Source of the DNA: Bacillota bacterium
Lineage (GTDB): Bacteria; Bacillota; Clostridia; Lachnospirales; Lachnospiraceae
DNA: 64,000 nucleotides
Assembly: GCA_029779695.1 (NCBI GenBank)
Contig: JAKPAB010000200.1
Location: 124,001-188,000, forward strand
Reading direction: 5' to 3'
Shown here one piece after another: positions 44,970 through 52,952 of the stretch. The position numbers were made by a program, and so were the translations under genes. The notes below the pieces were generated by a model. That model saw only the letters and a list, made by a program, of their open reading frames with translations, had not been told where the DNA came from and did no database searches. Position 1 is the first letter of the stretch; every line of letters begins with the position of its first letter.

Positions 44970-44970
44970 T

Positions 44971-45345
44971 TTAGTCCTTTTTATTAGGAAAGCTATCGCC
45001 GAACTTTTTCAAAATATATTGAAAGTTCGAATTAGAATTAACAGTATTATTTTCCTGCACAGGAAAAATCTCGTTCTCTTTCAACTCACCAAGAAGAACA
45101 AGTCCCTCTTTTCCAACGCCTACAATAATATATCTGCCGCTTCCCGCTCTTACAATCGAAATATACTTATTCGTAGAAATCTTGATGGTCTCAATAATCT
45201 CAAGATTTCTATTAACTGAATGAGCCTTTTGATAATTTGCGATCCATTTGGTTGAATAATACGTAAGTATCAAAACCGCCACAAATATGAAGAGCGTTAT
45301 AATGAGCTGCAATAAACTTTCGCTCGTAGAGCTCAAAAATATCAT
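44971..45345 (-). CDS. fliO: FliO-family flagellar export protein
   Basis: FliO assists assembly of the FliP ring. The 124 residues have one N-terminal membrane helix (LLQLIITLFIFVAVLILTYYSTKWIA). A small cytosolic beta domain (IETIKISTNKYISIVRAGSGRYIIVGVGKEGLVLLGEL) is typical of FliO/FliZ. Sequence conservation in this family is low, so the assignment rests on topology and the position between cheY and fliP. Confidence 0.85.
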   Translation of the reverse strand: MIFLSSTSESLLQLIITLFIFVAVLILTYYSTKWIANYQKAHSVNRNLEIIETIKISTNKYISIVRAGSGRYIIVGVGKEGLVLLGELKENEIFPVQENNTVNSNSNFQYILKKFGDSFPNKKD

Positions 45346-45346
45346 T

Positions 45347-45709
45347 TTAGCCGATTACTTTCTTAACTGCCTCGAGAACACGTTCAGCCTGAAAAGGTTT
45401 AACAATAAAGTCCTTAGCGCCTGACTGAATAGCATCAATAACCATTGCCTGCTGGCCCATGGCTGAGCACATTATAATAGATGCATTGGGATCATTTGCA
45501 CGGATTCCCTTAAGCGCCTGAATACCATCCATCTCAGGCATTGTGATGTCCATCAGAACAAGATCCGGCTTGCACTCAGTATAAACATCAATAGCTTTTT
45601 TGCCATTTTCAGCCTCTCCAACAATGTTGTAGCCATTTTTTGTAAGGATATCTTTAATCATCATTCTCATAAATGCTGCGTCATCGACAATCATAATATT
45701 CTTTGCCAT
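45347..45709 (-). CDS. cheY: Chemotaxis response regulator CheY
   Basis: CheY-P binds the motor switch (FliM/FliY). The 120 residues form one receiver domain with all switch residues: MIVDDAAFMR (acid pair), PDLVLMDITMPEMDG (phospho-Asp), IIMCSAMGQ (Ser) and DFIVKPF (Lys). The contrast with the altered receiver of CheB in the same locus is clear. It sits between fliY and fliO, as in B. subtilis. Confidence 0.97.
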   Translation of the reverse strand: MAKNIMIVDDAAFMRMMIKDILTKNGYNIVGEAENGKKAIDVYTECKPDLVLMDITMPEMDGIQALKGIRANDPNASIIMCSAMGQQAMVIDAIQSGAKDFIVKPFQAERVLEAVKKVIG

Positions 45710-45724
45710 TGTCTTTTTCTCCTA

Positions 45725-46936
45725 TCAATCATTCAATATTTCAGTTATACGAATACCGAAAGACTCTTCAATTACAACTACTTCGCCTCTTGCAACATAC
45801 TTGCCATTAACCAATACATCAATAGGTTCACCAGCGATCTTGTTTAATTCTATTATAGTACCGGGGGTAAAATCAAGTATCTCCTGAATAGATTTATGAG
45901 TTCTTCCCAATTCTACCGTAACTTCTAGCGGTACATCCTTAATAAGATCTATGTTTTCCTGCAGCGGTATCATCGGGTTGCCACTCGTAAATGATGTAAA
46001 CTGTGCGGGTTGAACATCCACAGGCGGAACCTGCATCATTGGTTGCTGTGTCATTTGTTGTTGCATCATTGGCTGTTGCATCATCTGCTGCTGCATCATC
46101 TGTGGCTGTGTCTGCATCTGTTGCGATGGAGCCTGTTGCAGCTGCTGTTGATTTTGAGTTTCCAAAGACCCTATCTGCATTTCGCTCTGTGGGACTTGCC
46201 CTACCGAGCTCGGTGCATCAGCATCACTTGCAGAAGCATCTGAATCTGCTTCCATATTGTTCAGCACATCATTACACATCTCATGTACTAAGCTGACAGG
46301 ATACAACTGCATCATCTTGCTGTCAACCAAATCACCGATTTGTAAATGAAATTCTATTTTTACAAAAATGCCTGATAGGAAGTCATCTATTACTCCGCCT
46401 TCTTTGGCATTGGCAAGGTCAATAAGATTAGATGTGGGCGGGCTTATATCTATCACCTTATTCAGCATCGAAGAAAGCGAGGTTGCTGATGATCCCATCA
46501 TCTGGTTCATAGCTTCGCTGATTGCCGAAAGATGAATCTCTCCCAGCTCACCAGTAACATTTGTCCCGTCTCCACCCATCATTAGGTCTGTTATGACCTT
46601 AACATCTTGTTCCTTTAAAACTAGTTCATTACTTCCGTTTAATCCCTTAGTAAATATTATTTTAACAAGAACACAAGGTTTATCATATTCATCAATTATT
46701 TGCTGCCAAGTTGCCGATGAAACTACCGGCGTAGAAATCTCTACCTTTTTATTAACCAGTGAAAAAAGTGCTGTGGCCGCTGTACCCATGCATATATTTG
46801 CGACCTCACCTATAGTATCAGATTCCTGCGTAGAAAGATGATCCGTGGAAGTCTCTGAAGAATCTCCTCCGCCGGAGGAAGCTCCTCCGTTAAGAAGGGC
46901 ATCAATCTCTTCTTGTGATAAAGATCCGTCACTCAT
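45725..46936 (-). CDS. fliY: Motor switch phosphatase FliY (FliN fusion)
   Basis: FliY is a C-ring protein that dephosphorylates CheY-P. The 403 residues have an N-terminal CheY-P binding peptide (LSQEEIDALL) and a CheC-like domain with two active helices (IGEVANICMG, Glu44/Asn47; LSAISEAMNQMMG, Glu141/Asn144). A very Met/Gln-rich linker spans about 262-302. A C-terminal SpoA/FliN domain (VPLEVTVELGRTHKSIQEILDFTPGTIIELNKIAGEPIDVLVNG) ends the protein. It overlaps fliM by eight bases. The function is clear; the linker composition is unusual. Confidence 0.95.
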   Translation of the reverse strand: MSDGSLSQEEIDALLNGGASSGGGDSSETSTDHLSTQESDTIGEVANICMGTAATALFSLVNKKVEISTPVVSSATWQQIIDEYDKPCVLVKIIFTKGLNGSNELVLKEQDVKVITDLMMGGDGTNVTGELGEIHLSAISEAMNQMMGSSATSLSSMLNKVIDISPPTSNLIDLANAKEGGVIDDFLSGIFVKIEFHLQIGDLVDSKMMQLYPVSLVHEMCNDVLNNMEADSDASASDADAPSSVGQVPQSEMQIGSLETQNQQQLQQAPSQQMQTQPQMMQQQMMQQPMMQQQMTQQPMMQVPPVDVQPAQFTSFTSGNPMIPLQENIDLIKDVPLEVTVELGRTHKSIQEILDFTPGTIIELNKIAGEPIDVLVNGKYVARGEVVVIEESFGIRITEILND

Positions 46937-47921
46937 TCTCTTCTTTTTCCTCTCTTATCACCTTAGTTACCCTAACCGCATACTGTTTACCATGTGTTCC
47001 CGGTAAAGCTTCGAACTTCTTAATATCTCCAACATAGACCTGCAATTCATCATCAACCTTGGTATCAAGCTTAATTATATCTCCTCTTCTTAATGTTGAG
47101 AAGTCATTGATCGATACAATCGAATTACCTAGCACTACATGTACCGGTATAGCTGATTGATTAATTAATCGTTCTACAGTAGCACTATAGCTTGTGTCAT
47201 TCTTATCCTGAAGGTTTGAATACCAGAACTTGGTATTTAGATTATCCATAATCGGTTCTAGTGTAATATATGGCAAGCATATATTCATAAGGCCTTCAAC
47301 ATCACCTATTTTAACATTAACCGTAATTACTGCCGTCATTTCAGACGGTGAAATTATCTGAGCAAACTGAGAATTTGTTTCTATCCTATCCAGTCTTGGA
47401 TTAACATCTATAACATTGCTCCAAGGTTCTCTCAGGAGGTTAACGCAGATATTCATTATTCTTTCAATCAAAAGAAGTTCTATTTCTGAAAATTCTCTCA
47501 ACTTTTCAATAGGTTCTCCGGCTCCGCCTAGTAATCTGTCTACTATAGCGTACCCCAGTTTTGATGCCATTTCAATAATGATATTTCCCTTTAGCGGAGA
47601 AAAATCAACAATTCCCAAGATTACGGGATTAGAAAGTGCATTGGCGAACTCCATATATGAAATAGCCTCGGCATTCATAACCTCGACTGATATATTTTTT
47701 CTTAAATAAATCGGGAGATTCGTGGAAAGCAGTCTTCCATAATGTTCAAAAACCATCTCTAATGTTCTGAGATGCTCTTTTGAAAACTTGGAAGGTCGGG
47801 CAAAGTCATATTGCTTCACCTGATTTTCACTGCTCTTTTTCATCTCCTCTACATCAACTTCACCACTGTTCAGCTGTTGTAGGAGACTATCTATCTCGCT
47901 CTGTGAAAGTACATCACTCAC
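46929..47921 (-). CDS. fliM: Flagellar motor switch protein FliM
   Basis: FliM forms the C-ring and binds CheY-P. The 330 residues have the N-terminal CheY-P peptide (LSQSEIDSLLQQL), the middle CheC-like domain (YGRLLSTNLPIYLRKNISVEV and LLGGAGEPIEKLREFSEIE, without phosphatase sites) and a C-terminal SpoA domain. The start is GTG. It precedes fliY with an eight-base overlap and follows fliL. Confidence 0.96.
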   Translation of the reverse strand: MSDVLSQSEIDSLLQQLNSGEVDVEEMKKSSENQVKQYDFARPSKFSKEHLRTLEMVFEHYGRLLSTNLPIYLRKNISVEVMNAEAISYMEFANALSNPVILGIVDFSPLKGNIIIEMASKLGYAIVDRLLGGAGEPIEKLREFSEIELLLIERIMNICVNLLREPWSNVIDVNPRLDRIETNSQFAQIISPSEMTAVITVNVKIGDVEGLMNICLPYITLEPIMDNLNTKFWYSNLQDKNDTSYSATVERLINQSAIPVHVVLGNSIVSINDFSTLRRGDIIKLDTKVDDELQVYVGDIKKFEALPGTHGKQYAVRVTKVIREEKEENE

Positions 47922-47955
47922 GGCCCAATCTCACCACCTTTCCAGCTTATGTTTC

Positions 47956-48480
47956 TTACTGTGCTGACATCGCTGCTGTCCAACCAACTGCAGTAATCAG
48001 ATCTCCGCCAAAGGACTTAGCTAGTTGATCCTTAACTTCATTCTTAGCTTCTTCTGCCTTTGACTGTAGCTCATCAAATGTATAATTTGCAACTACCTTA
48101 CTGACTGTATCTGTGATTATACCATTATATTCCTTCATTTTATCTCCGCCATACGTCGCATAGTTTTCACTTTTTTTATTGATGGTGATCGTAATCTTAC
48201 TGATGGAGGCAAAATATGATTTTCCATCGCTACCACTTTTCAGATTTACTGTAATTGCATCTGTAATTGTATATGGTTCCTTATCTGCGAGACCTGTATC
48301 TCCATTGGCATTAGTAGCCTCTCCCGATGTAAGATCAAGGTCGATGGCTCCTGCTACCTTTGTAATAAGATCATTAGCCTTTTTGGTTTCTGGAAGAATC
48401 GTAAATGTAAGAAGTGCCGTAAGTACAAGATTAATAAGAACCAAAAGTAACGTTATTATTGTAATCAAACTCTTTTTCAT
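47956..48480 (-). CDS. fliL: Flagellar basal body-associated protein FliL
   Basis: FliL surrounds the stator and supports torque. The 174 residues have one membrane helix (LITIITLLLVLINLVLTALLTFTIL) and an extracytoplasmic stomatin-like domain ending in short strands and a helix (MKEYNGIITDTVSKVVANYTFDELQSKAEEAKNEVKDQL). Conservation is low as usual. The position between motB and fliM is decisive. Confidence 0.88.
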   Translation of the reverse strand: MKKSLITIITLLLVLINLVLTALLTFTILPETKKANDLITKVAGAIDLDLTSGEATNANGDTGLADKEPYTITDAITVNLKSGSDGKSYFASISKITITINKKSENYATYGGDKMKEYNGIITDTVSKVVANYTFDELQSKAEEAKNEVKDQLAKSFGGDLITAVGWTAAMSAQ

Positions 48481-48517
48481 CTAAATTAGAGTCCCCTTTC
48501 AGATTGAAACATTTATG

Positions 48518-49516
48518 TCAATTTGCCTTGGTTATATTATTCGTATTATCTGTACCTTCGCTCTGACCTGATATTTCAGAACTCAAAGTATTGTATATCT
48601 TAATTGTTACTCTTCGGTTAAGTGATCTGCCATCAGCCGTATCATTGGAAGCAATTGGATCATATTCTCCTCGTCCCGTTGACACAATGTTACCCGGATT
48701 AATTGTCGTCTTGCTTCTAATATAATTGGCAACATATAGTGCTCTATACATTGATAACACATCATTACTCTCATACTTAGGACTATGTATTGGAACTGAG
48801 TCTGTATGACCCTCTACTTCTATTAGATTATTTCCATATGACCCTATAATATTAGCCACTTTGTTAAGAAGCGGTTCAGCATCAGAAACGATTTCAGCCT
48901 TTCCTGTATTAAATAAAATAGATCCATTAAGGGTTATCGTAACATACTGGCCATTAAAATCGAGCTGAACCATATCCTGAATACCAGAAGCTTTAGTTGC
49001 ATTTTCGATATCCTCTGCCATCTTCTCGCTCTCAGATATGCCTTTTTCTTCATATTGATTTTTCAGTTCTTCATTAGAAAGCTTTTCTGAATTATCGGTT
49101 TGATCCTTACTTCCCGTATTCTCACCTTCATTATTCTCAGATCCGGAAGATCCATCTGAAATACCCTTTGACTGCCCTGTATCTCCGACATTCTCTTTAT
49201 CTGAATCCGCATTGTTACCGGAATTTTTTTCATCACCTTTTTTTCCAGTCGATTGATTCATATATGCATCAAACTGTTGAAGTGCACTCACACCTGAGGA
49301 TATAAGACTTCCATCAGTATTACTAACGGAAGTACCTCCAGCTGGAAGTATACTGAACTGGCTCGAAAGAGATTGAACAACAACTTCGTACTTTTTGGTA
49401 TCAACAGATGACATTGAGAAAAGTAACACGAAGAAACATAAAAGCAAATTCATTAGATCCGAAAATGTACTTTGCCAAAGTGGAAAGCTTTTGGGATCCT
49501 CAGGTTTCTTCTTCAT
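48518..49516 (-). CDS. motB: Flagellar stator protein MotB
   Basis: MotB forms the ion channel with MotA and anchors the stator to peptidoglycan. The 332 residues have one membrane helix with the ion-binding Asp20 (FSDLMNLLLCFFVLLFSMSSVD). A very polar Asn/Gly/Ser/Asp-rich linker follows (about 89-145). The OmpA-type peptidoglycan-binding domain has LIEVEGHTDSVPI and NIVSTGRGEYDPIASNDTADGRSLNRRV. The helix has Cys seven residues after the Asp, as in Na+-type PomB. Its start overlaps the motA stop (TAATG). Confidence 0.96.
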   Translation of the reverse strand: MKKKPEDPKSFPLWQSTFSDLMNLLLCFFVLLFSMSSVDTKKYEVVVQSLSSQFSILPAGGTSVSNTDGSLISSGVSALQQFDAYMNQSTGKKGDEKNSGNNADSDKENVGDTGQSKGISDGSSGSENNEGENTGSKDQTDNSEKLSNEELKNQYEEKGISESEKMAEDIENATKASGIQDMVQLDFNGQYVTITLNGSILFNTGKAEIVSDAEPLLNKVANIIGSYGNNLIEVEGHTDSVPIHSPKYESNDVLSMYRALYVANYIRSKTTINPGNIVSTGRGEYDPIASNDTADGRSLNRRVTIKIYNTLSSEISGQSEGTDNTNNITKAN

Positions 49517-50310
49517 TAATTCTCACCTCCGCCACCTTCAGACGAGCCAACTCCTTCGCGCTTAGCAGGGGACAAGAATGTCTTTAACTTTTCTTCTATT
49601 ATTCTTGGATTTTCACCCGCCTGAATAGAAAGGATACCCTCAACAATAACCTCTTTAAGTGCTATTTCATGTGAGTTATTATCCTTAAGCTTTTCGGCAG
49701 TAGGCCCCGCTATCCAGTTTGCAAGAAGAGAACCATAAAGAGTAGTGATCAATGCAACCGACATATTTGGTCCTATTGATGAAGCATCAGACAAGTCTTT
49801 AAGCATGTTTATAAGACCAATAAGCGTACCTATCATTCCCCATGCAGGGCCCATGTCTTTCATTGTTTCTTGAACTGTCCATACTTTTTTATGCCGCTCC
49901 TCTATTGCTCCGAGTTCCGTTTCGAGAATTCCTCTTACTAGATTTGGGTCAGTACCATCAACGACAAGCATTATGCCTTTTCTTAGAAATGGATCTTCAA
50001 TATCATGTGTTGCCTCGTCTAAGGCAAGAAGACCTTCCTTACGAGCTACATTGGATAATTTGATTATGGTGTTTATAACCTCAGCTGGATCCTGTTTGGA
50101 AGGTTCCTTGAGTATAAGTGTCAATCCCTTAAACCCGTTTATGAATTCATCCAATTTAAAACATGTCAAAACGCACGCAAAAGAACCACCGAATGTTATT
50201 ATTATGGAAGGAACATCAATATAAGCAGCAATAGTTGCGCCAGACGACAATATTCCATATACCACCATGACGCCGCATAGAATAATTCCGGCCAAACTTG
50301 CTATATCCAA
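49516..50310 (-). CDS. motA: Flagellar stator protein MotA
   Basis: MotA surrounds MotB as a pentamer and pushes FliG. The product has four membrane helices (LAGIILCGVMVVYGILSSG, VPSIIITFGGSFACVLTCF, MGPAWGMIGTLIGLINML, ALITTLYGSLLANWIAGP) and the large cytosolic loop. The track opens at TTG 50331, which contains the ribosome binding site itself. I use the TTG at 50310, six bases from AAGGAG and starting (M)DIASLAG, giving 264 residues. It is the first gene after the flgE terminator. Confidence 0.94.
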   Translation of the reverse strand: MDIASLAGIILCGVMVVYGILSSGATIAAYIDVPSIIITFGGSFACVLTCFKLDEFINGFKGLTLILKEPSKQDPAEVINTIIKLSNVARKEGLLALDEATHDIEDPFLRKGIMLVVDGTDPNLVRGILETELGAIEERHKKVWTVQETMKDMGPAWGMIGTLIGLINMLKDLSDASSIGPNMSVALITTLYGSLLANWIAGPTAEKLKDNNSHEIALKEVIVEGILSIQAGENPRIIEEKLKTFLSPAKREGVGSSEGGGGEN

Positions 50311-50393
50311 GGTATACTCCTTCCTATTCAAGTAAAATATTTATTAAAGCAAAAAGTAATTTTTAAATTTTAACCAATAAGTGCACTTATGGA

Positions 50394-50438
50394 TTATCGC
50401 TAATTTCACTTTTTAATCTTACTAGATTATGTACTTTT
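50394..50438 (-). promoter_or_regulatory. Promoter region upstream of motA, ambiguous class
   Basis: Two overlapping candidates are visible on the minus strand: a sigma-A-like TAGACA, 17 bases, TAAGAT; and a sigma-28-like TAAG, 16 bases, AGCGATAA (consensus TAAA-15-GCCGATAA). Position behind the flgE terminator makes a promoter here likely, but I cannot decide the class. The rest of this 250-base gap is AT-rich and holds no gene that I can see, including no flbD. Confidence 0.4.
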
Positions 50439-50471
50439 TGTCTACTTTTATTTTCTACATTTAGTATGAAG

Positions 50472-50515
50472 CAAACAAACCACATACAAGAAAATTGAAT
50501 TTCTTGTATGTGGTC
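50472..50515 (-). terminator. Strong terminator after flgE
   Basis: ACCACATACAAGAAA and TTTCTTGTATGTGGT form a perfect fifteen-pair stem with a six-base loop, followed by TTTGTTTG on the minus strand, about 45 bases after the flgE stop. It divides the flagellar locus into two units. Confidence 0.9.
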
Positions 50516-50560
50516 ATAGCTAGTCTAACTATTCAGTCAGCTCTTATATATCTACATCAT

Positions 50561-52405
50561 TTATCGTTTCAGATTTACTAATTCTTCAAGAAGTGTATCT
50601 GAGGTTGTAATAATTCTTGAATTTGCTTGAAAACCTCTCTGTGTTGTTATCATATCCGTAAACTGTCTTGCCAGATCTACGTTTGACATTTCTAGCTGGC
50701 CAGTTGTCATCTTGCCACCATCTGCAGTTATCTCTACACCGATTCCGTTAAATTCTCCTGAGTTTAGTGTTGTTGAATAGCAGTTATTTCCTACGCTCTC
50801 AAGACCTGATGGATTGGCAAACTGTGCAACAGCTATTTGTCCCAAAAGAACTGTATTACCATTATCGTACGAGCCAAAGATCTTACCATCCTGAGCAATA
50901 GAAAGTCCTGTCATAGCTCCAAGTTTTTTTCCTGTTCCAAGAGTCTTTGTTACATCGCCCTTTAGAATACCCATTGTTGAGGCAGCCCCATTGTCTGCTG
51001 TCTTTACTTGGGAAAAATCAATGTTTACGTTTCTAAAATTAACGCCAAGTGGAGAAAGATTAAGATCAACAGATTTCTGTCCCGTTTCGCCTACATATGA
51101 AAACGAGCCATCTGAAGGATCAAACTTAACTGTATAGTCTGTGGTATCTTTTACAACTACCAGTTTATTACCTACGAACTGTAAAGGAGCTGTTATATTG
51201 GCTCCATCAACTTTAAGTGTAGTATTTGTTATTGTTTTCGCTTTATCGGAAATAGCTGTATCAGATACACCATATATCTCTCCAAGAGAGAAAAATTTTG
51301 TATCTCCCGAACCATCTGTTGCCGTAAAAACATATCCTAAACTACCATGTGTCGCATCTGTCTCAGGTTTTCCATCCTTATCAACCAAAGTACCTGGCGC
51401 AGTCATATCAAGTTTAAAGTATTTAGATGTACCCGCGCTATTTGTAGATTTGGTCCATAGAGCATTTGTAGCTGTAGATGTCCCACCTGTACTTGTTGCT
51501 GCAGGATCTGTACTTGTAAACTTGCTAGTAGGTGAATAAGATGATACTCTCTGCGTCTTATTACCAAAAAGTGAGCTCCAATCGTTACTAGTGTCAAGCG
51601 TTGTTGTATTATTTCCAGCAGCATCCTTAATATAATCCTTATCGTCTATTGTAATACCTGCCTGATTATTTGATTTTGTAAGAATAGTTTTACCGTTAGC
51701 ATCAGTAATATCCGAAAGTGAAATCGAGTATTCACCTTCATCTGCATCAGTTTTATGAAGCGAGAATTTTGCATTATATGAATATCCAAGGTCATCATAG
51801 AAGTTCAGGCTCATAATATATCCATTTTCACTATCCACTGCTGGAGTATTCTTATCAAGAATTCCACTTACTGTACCCTTGGTTGTAGCTTCCGGTTGTG
51901 ATGTTCTGTTATCTTCAGACATTACGCGAAGAGGACCTACTGTATTCTGCTGAATGGTCATACTCTGTTTATTAACGCCCCAGCCCTGAACCATAAAACC
52001 TGTTGTTGTCATGGCAAGGTTACCTGCCTCATCAATATAAAACGATCCAGCACGAGTAAACATATTCTGGCTTCCATTATTAACAATGAAAAAATTTGTA
52101 TTCTGTGCATCAGTGAGTTTAATATCTGTTGCATCTCCAGTGCTTTCTGCTGCACCGCCTGATGCTATAGATATCTTTGTTGCTCCTGTAGTAACGCCCA
52201 AACCGATCTGATTGGCATTTTTTCCACCAAGATTCGCTGTGGGTCCACTAGCTCCAGAAGTAGTCTGATACATAATATCCTGGAATGTTGTGGATGAAGA
52301 TTTAAACGCCAACGTGTTAACATTGGCAATATTATTACCGATTACATCCATCCTAGTCTGGTGTGTACGAAGTCCCGCTACACCAGAGTAAAGTGCTCTC
52401 ATCAT
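50561..52405 (-). CDS. flgE: Flagellar hook protein FlgE
   Basis: FlgE polymerises into the hook. The 614 residues have the rod/hook N-terminus (MRALYSGVAGLRTHQTRMDVIGNNIANVNT) and C-terminus (FTDMITTQRGFQANSRIITTSDTLLEELVNL). The middle is large and Ser/Thr/Asp-rich (about 190-420), probably exposed D1/D2 domains. This makes it longer than the roughly 400-residue enterobacterial hook. GGAGG lies nine bases from the ATG and sits in the loop of a small hairpin. It follows the flagellar operon protein and flgD. Confidence 0.95.
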   Translation of the reverse strand: MMRALYSGVAGLRTHQTRMDVIGNNIANVNTLAFKSSSTTFQDIMYQTTSGASGPTANLGGKNANQIGLGVTTGATKISIASGGAAESTGDATDIKLTDAQNTNFFIVNNGSQNMFTRAGSFYIDEAGNLAMTTTGFMVQGWGVNKQSMTIQQNTVGPLRVMSEDNRTSQPEATTKGTVSGILDKNTPAVDSENGYIMSLNFYDDLGYSYNAKFSLHKTDADEGEYSISLSDITDANGKTILTKSNNQAGITIDDKDYIKDAAGNNTTTLDTSNDWSSLFGNKTQRVSSYSPTSKFTSTDPAATSTGGTSTATNALWTKSTNSAGTSKYFKLDMTAPGTLVDKDGKPETDATHGSLGYVFTATDGSGDTKFFSLGEIYGVSDTAISDKAKTITNTTLKVDGANITAPLQFVGNKLVVVKDTTDYTVKFDPSDGSFSYVGETGQKSVDLNLSPLGVNFRNVNIDFSQVKTADNGAASTMGILKGDVTKTLGTGKKLGAMTGLSIAQDGKIFGSYDNGNTVLLGQIAVAQFANPSGLESVGNNCYSTTLNSGEFNGIGVEITADGGKMTTGQLEMSNVDLARQFTDMITTQRGFQANSRIITTSDTLLEELVNLKR

Positions 52406-52409
52406 AGGA

Positions 52410-52467
52410 CACGACCTCCAATTCGTCGTGCTGTGAAAGGATTACCGCTTCTGTCATTCGGCGGTAA
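52410..52467 (-). promoter_or_regulatory. Two hairpins in the flgE 5' region, one presenting the ribosome binding site
   Basis: TTACCGC/GCGGTAA forms a seven-pair stem (52442-52467). CACGAC/GTCGTG forms a six-pair stem (52410-52430) whose loop GAATTGGAG holds most of the flgE Shine-Dalgarno sequence. Both lie in the 88-base gap before flgE. Translational control of hook synthesis is possible. Confidence 0.5.
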
Positions 52468-52493
52468 AAATAAGCCCCCATTAAGGTCCGGCT

Positions 52494-52904
52494 CTAAGCT
52501 ATCACAGCTCCATCAATATTTGTAAAAACATTATTGTCCGTAGTATTCTTTTCATCCATGGCGGTAACTACGGTCTGCGTAGGTACATTAACAATAAATG
52601 CCAGTGAATCTACCAGCACAAGTGAATCATTAATTCCCTTTGCATCTGCCTGTTTGACCCCATTAGAAAGTCTCTCACTCTGCTCAGGAGATAGTTCTAT
52701 CTGCCGTTCAATCAAGCGTGTAGCCGCATGCTTTGAAAAATGTACATCAGAGGAATTCCCGATTTTCTCTTCAACTTTTCCCGAAAGCACTTCCGAAAAT
52801 GGAGTAACTTTATCGGAATAAGGCGAAAGCACTTTGCTATTATTGGGCAGATATTTGTTCTGAACCTGTTCTATTGAAGTAAAGTTGTTTCCAATTTTAT
52901 TCAT
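52494..52904 (-). CDS. Flagellar operon protein (TIGR02530-type), role unclear
   Basis: The 136 residues match the conserved clostridial/bacillar family found between flgD and flgE. FSKHAATRLIERQIELSPEQSERLSNGVKQADAKG is followed by SLVLVDSLAFIVNVPTQTVVTAMD and NVFTNIDGAVIA. The family is soluble with no membrane segment. GGAG lies before the ATG. It probably acts in hook assembly given the invariant neighbours, but the biochemical function is not established. Confidence 0.85.
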   Translation of the reverse strand: MNKIGNNFTSIEQVQNKYLPNNSKVLSPYSDKVTPFSEVLSGKVEEKIGNSSDVHFSKHAATRLIERQIELSPEQSERLSNGVKQADAKGINDSLVLVDSLAFIVNVPTQTVVTAMDEKNTTDNNVFTNIDGAVIA

Positions 52905-52952
52905 TTCAGTTTCTCCTTTCCGTAAAATTAATCCTTCATTAATTATTATCGG

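Noticed and set aside
46003-46296. Repeat-rich region considered as CRISPR or a plus-strand gene
   Set aside because: The repeats are degenerate, without spacers, and encode the Met/Gln linker of FliY in frame.
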